From contig JAKFDW010000279.1 of assembly GCA_036675955.1 (NCBI GenBank), forward strand, positions 1-12,124: DNA of 12,124 bases, in the 5' to 3' direction. The notes beneath the pieces were generated by a model that worked only from the letters and a program-made list of their open reading frames with translations, made no database searches and was not told where the DNA came from. Below are positions 6,739 through 12,124 of this stretch, piece by piece. The DNA is from Pollutimonas sp036675955 (GTDB lineage Bacteria > Pseudomonadota > Gammaproteobacteria > Burkholderiales > Burkholderiaceae_B). Made by a program: the position numbers and the translations under genes. Numbering within the stretch: position 1 is the stretch's first letter; each line of letters starts with the position of its first letter.

Positions 6739-7623
6739 TCAGGTCTCGGTGACGACTGCAAGAATTTCTCGAAGGACGGCTGGGACATCGGCAACCGGCG
6801 ACTTGCCCTTCGCACCGGTGTCGCTCCCCGCAGCGGCGTCCGTTTCAATGTTGTAATGGTTGCCGGCGGGAAGCAGGTGCAACCGTACGTCTATCAGTTC
6901 AAGCTCCTGCCGCGCATTGCCATCGCCGAGATTGGACGTCATATGGCGCCCATCCAGCAAGGTCACGGCGCCCGCGCCGACGACTTCCATCTGGTTCCTG
7001 CCCCGGATCACGACCGCGGTATCTTCGTCGATTCCCATGCCGATGACACTAGGGTTTTGCGCCACGGCCGAAAGTAGGCGCGCCAGGCGGTGCCGCTCGG
7101 AAAAATGCTGGTCAATCACGATATGTTGCAAGAAGCCCAGCCCCTTATCGAGCTGCGCGCTGTCCTTCTCCGGCAACAAGTCTTTGGTGCCATAGGCCAG
7201 CATTTGTCGTGATATCGCCGCGGCGCCCGCGCTCGTGCCGCCAATGCAGGCGCCGCGCTCGCGAAATGCCCGCTGCATTGCCGCATGGACCTTCGAACCG
7301 CCTATCGATATCAATAAGCGCTGTTGTTCGCCGCCCGACATGAAGATGCCGTCGGCATGCAGGATTTTTTCGGCTATGCCCGGCTCGTCGGCTGCTCGGC
7401 GATTTTCTATATGGATCGCCGCTCGATTCCGGACGCCGAGTTCTGCGAAAGCGTCGTCATACATTGCCCATACCCTTCCAGGAACTGAACTGGCCGCGGT
7501 CAATACAACGATCGATCGGTCCGCGCCGCCGCACAGTTCGACGAATCTGGACAGAACCTGCATATCGCCGTCGCGGTCTTCGTTCCCGCCAACGATAAGC
7601 AATGCTCCGGTGCGTTCAGCCAT
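6739..7623 (-). CDS. cphB: Cyanophycinase (serine peptidase, family S51)
   Basis: A 294-residue cytoplasmic exopeptidase that releases beta-Asp-Arg dipeptides from cyanophycin. The nucleophile elbow GGTSAGAA carries S131. H173 (DQHFSERHRL) and E200 (GMGIDEDTA) match, with an offset of one, the Ser132-His174-Glu201 triad I recall for Synechocystis CphB. The SGGEQQRL segment (96-103) supplies the conserved glutamine near the active site, and the N-terminus GALLIVGGNEDRDGD is typical. The C-terminal 30 residues are Ala/Gly-rich and less characteristic. It is the first gene of a cphB-cphA operon: its TGA is 3 bp before the cphA ATG, so translational coupling is likely. GGGGAA about 8 nt upstream can serve as the ribosome binding site. 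Having the degrading enzyme first in the operon implies synthesis and mobilisation are co-expressed and balanced at the protein level or by substrate. Confidence 0.95.
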   Translation of the reverse strand: MAERTGALLIVGGNEDRDGDMQVLSRFVELCGGADRSIVVLTAASSVPGRVWAMYDDAFAELGVRNRAAIHIENRRAADEPGIAEKILHADGIFMSGGEQQRLLISIGGSKVHAAMQRAFRERGACIGGTSAGAAAISRQMLAYGTKDLLPEKDSAQLDKGLGFLQHIVIDQHFSERHRLARLLSAVAQNPSVIGMGIDEDTAVVIRGRNQMEVVGAGAVTLLDGRHMTSNLGDGNARQELELIDVRLHLLPAGNHYNIETDAAAGSDTGAKGKSPVADVPAVLREILAVVTET

Positions 7624-7763
7624 GCCTTGCTTCCCCAGTCGTTTTTTTCATGTTCAGCCTGCCGAATTTTTACCGGCCAACAGCAAGAGCAATAGCCGTG
7701 CCCGGCACAAGCTCCGCTACGGCATGGTAGTTGCTTCCGCGTATGCAACGACGGAGGCGCACT
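7624..7763. other. Divergent intergenic region between cphB and the FAD/Rieske gene
   Basis: These 140 bp must hold the promoters of the leftward cphBA operon and the rightward oxidoreductase gene. I see T-rich patches (near 7641-7648 and 7667-7671) and small GC-rich inverted repeats (GCCGTGCCCGGCAC, near 7696-7709). I find no clear -35/-10 pair and no recognisable operator, such as an ArgR or NtrC site. No small gene stands out. Confidence 0.3.
7753..7757 (+). promoter_or_regulatory. Shine-Dalgarno GGAGG deciding the start of the FAD/Rieske gene
   Basis: GGAGG sits 6 nt before ATG 7764, an ideal spacing. Two in-frame upstream candidates, TTG 7731 and ATG 7743, have no comparable site and would add an Arg-rich stretch (MQRRRRT) unlike an enzyme N-terminus. 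ATG 7764 is therefore preferred. Confidence 0.85.
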
Positions 7764-9317
7764 ATGCAAGCAGAGAACAAATTCACGGATTCATACTGGG
7801 CGGCGGCTGCGGGCGAAAGAACAGTCCCTTATCCCGGTTTGACCGAAAGGATGGAAGCCGACGTGGCGATCGTCGGCGCGGGCATTGTGGGCTTGACCGC
7901 CGCCGAATCGTTGGCGCGTGCGGGCAAGTCGGTGGTCGTTCTCGAGGCCCTGCGCGTCGGCAACCAGGTTACCGGCCGCTCCACCGCGAAGATAACGTCA
8001 CAGCATGGTCTGATCTACAGCCGCCTGATCCGGGACTTCGGCGAAGCTAACGCGCGGATTTATGCCAGGGCCAACGAGGCGGCTATTGCTTATATCGCGG
8101 AGCTGGTCCGTAGCGGAAATATTGCGTGTTCGTTTGAACGCAAGTCCGCTTATCTTTATACCCGCTCCAGGCAGGGTATGAAGGATATCGAGAACGAGGC
8201 GGTGGCGGCAATCAAGCTTGGGCTGCCCGCGCATTTGAGTAAAGACAGCAGCGTGCCGTTCGGCGATCAATTCGGCATGGCCAGCGCGCTACGCTTCGAC
8301 GACCAAGCTCAATTCAATCCGGTGCAGTACTTGCGCGGCTTGGCGTCCATGGTGAGTGATACCGCCAAACTTTTCGAAATGACTCGTGTCACCGGGGTGG
8401 AGAAGGAGCGCGAGGGCTTGCATTATCGGGTGCGTACGGAAGGAGGGGGGGCGGTCAGGGCGAAAGACGTCATCATTGCCACCCATCTGCCCATTGTTCC
8501 CGATGGTATGTTTTTTGCCAAGGCCTACACAATCAGCCATCCAATGGTGGCCGCGCCCGTCGAACCGGCGCGCATTCCGGAAGGGATGTTTCTTGATACC
8601 GGTACGCCCAGTCATTCTTTTCGCATGGATTCGTCCAACGGTACGCCGCATATTGTTGCGGTGGGCGCAACTTACAAAACCGGCGTTCCGGAAGACGAGG
8701 CAAAAAGCTTCGATGAGCTCGAACGCTTTTTGCAGGAAAATTTCGCCATTGAAGATGTCGCGTATCGGTGGACGAACGAAGACTTCCAGTCCATGGACGG
8801 CTTGCCCTTCATAGGATCGGCCAGTTCGGGATCGAAACACCTGTACGTTGCCACCGGCTTCAATGCCTGGGGGATAACCAACGGGACCATGGGGGCAAGT
8901 TTGATCGCCGACCTTATCCTTGGGCGTGAGAACTCTGGCGCCGGCTTGTTCGATGCGACGCGGGTCAAGCCGCTGGTGGGCGGCGGCGAGTTTGTCAAAT
9001 CCAATCTTCAGACCGCGAAACATTTTGTCGAAAACCGCTTCCTGACTGGCCATCCTAAAGACTTGAACCTGAATCCCGGCCAGGCTGGCATCGCGAAGCA
9101 CGGAGATAAAACCGTTGCCGCATACCGCGACGAGGCCGGCGCTCTACACACTGTGTCGGCCGTCTGTACGCATATGGGTTGCATTGTGGGGTGGAACGCG
9201 ACCGACCGGACCTGGGATTGCCCGTGCCACGGCTCGCGCTTTGCTTACGATGGCGCCGTGGTGCATGGCCCGGCCACCTCTGCGTTGAAGGCGGAGTCGG
9301 CACTCGGCGATAAATAG
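7764..9317 (+). CDS. FAD-dependent oxidoreductase (DAO family) with C-terminal Rieske [2Fe-2S] domain
   Basis: A 517-residue flavoprotein resembling glycine/D-amino-acid oxidases (DAO fold), fused to a Rieske domain, as in B. subtilis YhfW-type proteins. The FAD-binding GAGIVG is at residues 38-43, with the ribose-binding acid E61 at the end of the second strand. TGRSTAKITSQHG (70-82) and GFNAWGITNGTMGASLIADLILG near the end of the flavin domain are characteristic. The Rieske ligands are C468 and H470 (CTHMGC) and C486 and H489 (CPCHGS), with C473 and C488 as the usual disulfide pair, all intact. There is no signal peptide or membrane anchor, so it is cytoplasmic. The substrate is unknown; members probably pass electrons from an amine- or amino-acid-like substrate to the [2Fe-2S] centre. 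It is divergent from cphBA and convergent, with a 23-bp gap, to the methyltransferase gene. A role in arginine or aspartate metabolism beside cyanophycin is possible but unsupported. Confidence 0.9.
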   Translation: MQAENKFTDSYWAAAAGERTVPYPGLTERMEADVAIVGAGIVGLTAAESLARAGKSVVVLEALRVGNQVTGRSTAKITSQHGLIYSRLIRDFGEANARIYARANEAAIAYIAELVRSGNIACSFERKSAYLYTRSRQGMKDIENEAVAAIKLGLPAHLSKDSSVPFGDQFGMASALRFDDQAQFNPVQYLRGLASMVSDTAKLFEMTRVTGVEKEREGLHYRVRTEGGGAVRAKDVIIATHLPIVPDGMFFAKAYTISHPMVAAPVEPARIPEGMFLDTGTPSHSFRMDSSNGTPHIVAVGATYKTGVPEDEAKSFDELERFLQENFAIEDVAYRWTNEDFQSMDGLPFIGSASSGSKHLYVATGFNAWGITNGTMGASLIADLILGRENSGAGLFDATRVKPLVGGGEFVKSNLQTAKHFVENRFLTGHPKDLNLNPGQAGIAKHGDKTVAAYRDEAGALHTVSAVCTHMGCIVGWNATDRTWDCPCHGSRFAYDGAVVHGPATSALKAESALGDK

Positions 9318-9318
9318 C

Positions 9319-9337
9319 GCATGCAGGCCTGCAATGC
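9319..9337. terminator. Possible weak bidirectional terminator in a convergent gap
   Basis: The 23 bp between the converging oxidoreductase and methyltransferase genes contain an imperfect palindrome, GCATGCAGG/CCTGCAATGC, around GCAGGCCTGC with one bulged base. A hairpin there would serve both genes. There is no T-tract on either side, so intrinsic termination is doubtful. Confidence 0.25.
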
Positions 9338-9340
9338 TCC

Positions 9341-10345
9341 TCAGCCGTTGCGGCGCGCTGTCAGCATGACGGCCGCTATACGCTCGGCGTGGGCATAAGC
9401 GGGGTTGGAGCATAGTTCCTCGCCGAATACATCGGGATCGATTTCCCGATAGCTCCATCGAAATCCGGCATCCTGTAGTCTTTTCCCGGCCGCGGCGCGG
9501 AAAGCGTCGACGCCTTGTTCGATGGCTACGCCTGTGTAGAGCAGCAGCGTGCCCTGGCTGCTCAAGCGCTGCACGGCGGCATCGACGATCGCCAGGGACA
9601 GCCCCTCGCCCAGCGTGCCCCCGCCGTGCCGATATGCACGGCGTGCGGGATCAAGCAGATAGGGTGGATTGGCAATGATCAAGTCGAACATGCCGTCCGT
9701 AGCGCCAAGCAGATTGCTGTGCAGCGGCCGTACATTGTTCGTGCCGGCCAATGTGGCATTGATCGTCGTCAGTCGCAAGGCGTGCTTGTTGATGTCTATC
9801 GCCAATACTTCGGCCTGGGATTGGCGTAGTGCAACGGCTATTGCTCCGGGGCCTGCGCCGCACCCAATATCGGCCACCCGTCGTACCGGATCCGGTGCGG
9901 AGTCGAAATACTGGTCTATGGCCCCGACAAAACGGTAAGTGTCGGGGCCGAAGAATACGGCGTCGGTATCGTCCGTAGGATAAGCCGAATGCAAAAACAG
10001 AGCGCCATTCATGGTCGAGGCCCGAAGCCGACAACGCCAGCCCTCGCCCTGCCTTTTTACGATATCTGCCTGGTGCATGAGCGTCATCAACTCCGCAGGC
10101 ATCACTTCGGTGAGAAATGGCCTGCTCCACCCGAAGACGTCTTCCACGCCAGCGGCCCATTCATTGCCCGGTCGCTTGTTGACCAAGGTATGCGTCGCCG
10201 GCGTCACGGCAGTGAAACGATATCCCCGGTTTTTAAGCGCCATGCCCAGCTCGAGCAGCGCCGCATTCTGTAGCGGTTCAGTAGAAACATCAGTCTTCTG
10301 CGGGACGGCAGGAGGCGCGGTTTGCAAGGCGTTCATCATGTTCAT
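9341..10345 (-). CDS. Class I SAM-dependent methyltransferase, HemK/PrmC-like (MTS domain)
   Basis: A 334-residue methyltransferase. An N-terminal domain of about 130 residues is followed by a Rossmann methyltransferase domain. SAM motif I is VADIGCGAGPGAI (157-169), the acidic end of strand 2 is in LAIDINKHAL (181-190), and motif IV is NPPY (226-229) in LIIANPPYLLDP. NPPY marks enzymes that methylate a planar nitrogen, such as a glutamine amide (PrmC, PrmB) or an exocyclic amine of a nucleic acid base (RsmC-like). The layout of an extra N-domain plus FGPDTYRF just before the methyltransferase fold differs from canonical PrmC and PrmB, so the target is unknown. The ribosome binding site is weak; ATG 10345, 10339 or 10336 could each be the start. 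It lies 29 bp downstream of the iron-enzyme gene on the same strand, so the two are probably co-transcribed. Confidence 0.85.
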   Translation of the reverse strand: MNMMNALQTAPPAVPQKTDVSTEPLQNAALLELGMALKNRGYRFTAVTPATHTLVNKRPGNEWAAGVEDVFGWSRPFLTEVMPAELMTLMHQADIVKRQGEGWRCRLRASTMNGALFLHSAYPTDDTDAVFFGPDTYRFVGAIDQYFDSAPDPVRRVADIGCGAGPGAIAVALRQSQAEVLAIDINKHALRLTTINATLAGTNNVRPLHSNLLGATDGMFDLIIANPPYLLDPARRAYRHGGGTLGEGLSLAIVDAAVQRLSSQGTLLLYTGVAIEQGVDAFRAAAGKRLQDAGFRWSYREIDPDVFGEELCSNPAYAHAERIAAVMLTARRNG

Positions 10346-10374
10346 GTTCGCTATTCGCTTTGTGAGGAAGGTTT

Positions 10375-11841
10375 TTATGTGCCATGAAGCAGGCGCGTAA
10401 ACGCTCGCGTGGCCATCAATCCCGGGGTCGTATGATGATGTACCGGCGAGATTAGCCTGATGAGCTGCGCCATCCTGTCATCGGTGCCCGTAGCGCCAGT
10501 CAGCTCCTGCTCCACCACATGTGGATCCGTGTCGAAGTCATCCTGCTGCGGCGGGGTGTCGGCCGCCAAGCGCTGCCTGGCTCTGAAGCTGACAGGACGC
10601 GAGCCTGGCTCGGCGCTGCTCTCGCCTGCGATCCAATCGTATATGACTTGCTTCTCATAGGCATTGAACACACCGAACATTTGCGCGTGTTCGCCCTGGA
10701 TCAATTTCCAGAAGCGGCTTGCTTCGGGATGCTGGTGGCGTTTGATCCAGCCTTGCTTTTGCAAGGCGTCGAGAAATAAGGGCAGCTGGCCCGGCTCGGA
10801 CAACCACTCATTCACCGTTTTTCCTGCGATCCTGCAATAATCGGAATGCAGTTGAGCGCCCACCCTGGCCTTCGCCGCCAGGACGTTCACCAGCTCTTCG
10901 TCGAGGTCGAAATCCTCGATGACGGAATTGGTGCTCGCGCCCAAATCATTAAGCTTGTAGCCATTGGCGAGGCGTCGATAAAAGTCCTGTTTATCTGCAA
11001 CGTGAGGCAAGGCTTCGGCCACGGCTCGCAGCGCGTGCGTGGCGTGGCCTGTGCTTGCATTATCGACCGTGACATGCAAGGTGAAGTAATAAGGATCGAT
11101 GCCGAGTTCATTCAGTTCGTAAGCGCTGATCAGCAAGTGCAGCGGAAGCTGTTCGTAACCGAGGTTGTAGCCGATGACTTCAGGCAGGAAATCGGCCGTG
11201 TGCTGGGCCAGTGCCAGCTGAATGGCCCCTTGGATGAAATGCGTATCGCTCAAGCGATGCCATTGCGGGCAGCCGTGGGCCGCCAATAGCCTTTTATAGA
11301 TTACGACATGGTTCTTATCCGAAATTCCCTCGCCCAGTTCTTCGAGGTAAGTCTGTATCAGCGGCAGGAAGCGTGGATCACGCCAGTACTTCAGCAAGCC
11401 ATATAACCAGGCGCCATCCACCAGTTTGGTTGGAGCAACCGCTTTCAGGAAGTACAGTGCATGTGATTTGTGTGCGAAGTACTGCCTGGCCCCGCCTGTC
11501 TTGCGTGCTCTCAGATACCGGCGGTACTCAGCACCGACTTGCCCTGTGTGGGCGTCGCTCCAGGCTTGAAGTTGCCTCGGGTTTTCAGGCAAGTCGCAGG
11601 AGGCCGCTTCGACCCGCTCAAGCAGGCTTGCCAAATACATGCGCGAACGGGCGACGGCAAGATCGTCGGGGCCGTCTTCCAATAAACCGAAATAAATCTG
11701 CTTTGCCTCGAAGTGCGATGCGTGATCGCCGGCATGCAGTCTCATCGAAAATGGCGAGCCGTGCGAAAACCGTTGCTCGCATACCGCCTCGGCGTTCGCA
11801 CTTCGCAACCGCTCCATTAGACCTTCCTCTGTAAGCACCAT
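10375..11841 (-). CDS. Iron-containing redox enzyme family protein (heme-oxygenase-like non-heme iron oxidase fold)
   Basis: A 488-residue protein that I recognise as the 'iron-containing redox enzyme' family (Pfam PF14518), part of the heme-oxygenase-like diiron oxidase/oxygenase (HDO) superfamily. That superfamily includes UndA, BesC and SznF. Its helical core lies at about residues 155-275. Acid and histidine residues placed like HDO ligands are: Glu in EELGEG (167-171) with H178 (DKNHVV); E221 and/or E230 (EVIGYNLGYE); and H256, D260 and H266 in YYFTLHVTVDNASTGHA. Which of these bind iron cannot be settled by eye. The roughly 150 N-terminal residues and the Asp/Gln-rich C-terminal tail (from about 420) are uncharacterised. 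AAGGA lies 6 nt before ATG 11841. A methyltransferase gene follows 29 bp downstream, implying a joint pathway. The substrate is unknown. Confidence 0.75.
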   Translation of the reverse strand: MVLTEEGLMERLRSANAEAVCEQRFSHGSPFSMRLHAGDHASHFEAKQIYFGLLEDGPDDLAVARSRMYLASLLERVEAASCDLPENPRQLQAWSDAHTGQVGAEYRRYLRARKTGGARQYFAHKSHALYFLKAVAPTKLVDGAWLYGLLKYWRDPRFLPLIQTYLEELGEGISDKNHVVIYKRLLAAHGCPQWHRLSDTHFIQGAIQLALAQHTADFLPEVIGYNLGYEQLPLHLLISAYELNELGIDPYYFTLHVTVDNASTGHATHALRAVAEALPHVADKQDFYRRLANGYKLNDLGASTNSVIEDFDLDEELVNVLAAKARVGAQLHSDYCRIAGKTVNEWLSEPGQLPLFLDALQKQGWIKRHQHPEASRFWKLIQGEHAQMFGVFNAYEKQVIYDWIAGESSAEPGSRPVSFRARQRLAADTPPQQDDFDTDPHVVEQELTGATGTDDRMAQLIRLISPVHHHTTPGLMATRAFTRLLHGT

Positions 11842-12051
11842 GGCTCATCCTTCTACGTTTATGACCGGAACGGTAAGTTTGAAGGCCTGAGCAAGAAGCG
11901 TGCCCGGCAGAAGAGGATATGCACTGCGGACCACCCGAATAAGGCTGGACGAGACTTGCGGGAAGATGCGACACTCCCCGACATTAGACCAGCGGGACCA
12001 TTTGACTTTATCCAGCACATGACCAAGTTTTTTTGCCAGAGGAGATGGGAA
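11842..12051. other. Divergent intergenic region before the iron-enzyme gene and the secreted-protein gene
   Basis: This 210-bp stretch is less GC-rich than its neighbours and must carry promoters in both directions. A run of seven T occurs at 12028-12034. TTGACT at 12002-12007 could be a -35 for the rightward gene, but no good -10 follows at the right spacing. A 73-codon minus-strand frame also crosses it (separate entry). Confidence 0.4.
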
Positions 12052-12066
12052 ATGAAGCTTAAGCAA
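11845..12066 (-). CDS. Doubtful small ORF ending 3 bp before the iron-enzyme gene
   Basis: A 73-codon frame from ATG 12066 to TGA 11845. The predicted product is basic, starts MLKLHFPSPLAKKLGHVLDK and has no family I recognise. In favour of it being real: the stop lies 3 bp before the ATG of the iron-enzyme gene (TGA-GCC-ATG), and the ribosome binding site of that gene falls in its last codons, as in a coupled operon. Against: its start region overlaps the beginning of the convincing plus-strand signal-peptide gene, it has no evident ribosome binding site, and its third-position base choice looks unselected. More likely a chance frame in a promoter region. Confidence 0.15.
   Translation of the reverse strand: MLKLHFPSPLAKKLGHVLDKVKWSRWSNVGECRIFPQVSSSLIRVVRSAYPLLPGTLLAQAFKLTVPVINVEG
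12041..12044 (+). promoter_or_regulatory. Shine-Dalgarno GGAG of the right-edge gene
   Basis: GGAG (within AGAGGAG) lies 7 nt before ATG 12052, a good spacing. It is one of the main reasons to accept the truncated downstream frame as a gene. Confidence 0.7.
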
Positions 12067-12124
12067 TCGATTCTAAGTCTTTGTTGCATGTTGGCCGCAT
12101 CCAGCGCAGCGGCTCAGGAAAAAC
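12052..12124 (+). CDS. Partial exported protein, N-terminal signal peptide only
   Basis: Only the first 24 codons are in the window. They encode a classic Sec signal peptide: a basic N-region (MKLKQ), a hydrophobic core (SILSLCCMLAA) and an A-x-A-type cleavage region (SSAAAQEK), with probable cleavage after AAA and before QEK. The two adjacent cysteines lie inside the hydrophobic core and no lipobox aspartate or glycine context is evident, so a soluble periplasmic or outer-membrane protein is more likely than a lipoprotein. The GGAG site 7 nt upstream supports this start. The gene is divergent from the iron-enzyme gene. The mature part is outside the window, so no function can be given. Confidence 0.7.
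   Translation, partial: MKLKQSILSLCCMLAASSAAAQEK

Noticed and set aside
7731..7763. Upstream TTG/ATG starts for the FAD/Rieske protein
   Set aside because: GGAGG sits correctly only for ATG 7764, and the extra residues are an Arg-rich stretch.
7235..8050. 271-codon plus-strand frame across cphB and the oxidoreductase start
   Set aside because: It spans two real genes and the intergenic gap in the wrong frame; composition is Arg/Ser-rich as expected from shadow translation.
8289..9101. 270-codon minus-strand frame
   Set aside because: Antisense to the conserved FAD domain of the oxidoreductase; no motif and no ribosome binding site.
12028..12034. T7 run as an intrinsic terminator
   Set aside because: No GC-rich hairpin precedes it on either strand, and it lies just upstream of a gene start rather than after a gene.

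Overview
The window is 12.1 kb of ordinary-density bacterial chromosome. Moderately high GC, an E. coli-type LexA box, a cyanophycin operon and the radical SAM and methyltransferase families present suggest a betaproteobacterium. Burkholderiales, perhaps Alcaligenaceae, is my best guess; this is inference, as there is no rRNA or other marker. I see no mobile element, tRNA, rRNA or CRISPR array.

Left part (1-4112). A minus-strand gene enters from the left edge, seen only as the N-terminus of a probable class V PLP-dependent aminotransferase. Divergent from it, three plus-strand genes follow: a YcaQ/AlkX-type winged-helix DNA glycosylase, a membrane-bound Cache-GGDEF diguanylate cyclase 14 bp downstream, and a spore-photoproduct-lyase-like radical SAM protein of the PA0069 family. 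A near-perfect LexA (SOS) box lies in the 40 bp before the radical SAM gene. Its protein ends in QLSLF, the consensus sliding-clamp-binding pentapeptide. Together these suggest an SOS-induced DNA repair enzyme recruited to the replication clamp, the most interesting hypothesis in the window.

Middle (4006-7623, minus strand). cphB (cyanophycinase) and cphA (cyanophycin synthetase) form a two-gene operon with a 3-bp gap. CphA makes the Asp-Arg nitrogen and carbon reserve polymer, and CphB cuts it to beta-Asp-Arg dipeptides. The 3' end of cphA overlaps the convergent radical SAM gene by 107 bp, and the last 35 residues of CphA are encoded only in that overlap.

Right part (7764-12124). A plus-strand FAD oxidoreductase with a C-terminal Rieske [2Fe-2S] domain diverges from cphB. 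It is followed, convergently, by a minus-strand pair: a heme-oxygenase-like non-heme iron enzyme ('iron-containing redox enzyme' family) and a HemK/MTS-type methyltransferase, whose substrates are unknown. At the right edge a plus-strand gene begins with a good ribosome binding site and a signal peptide, and is cut by the window end.
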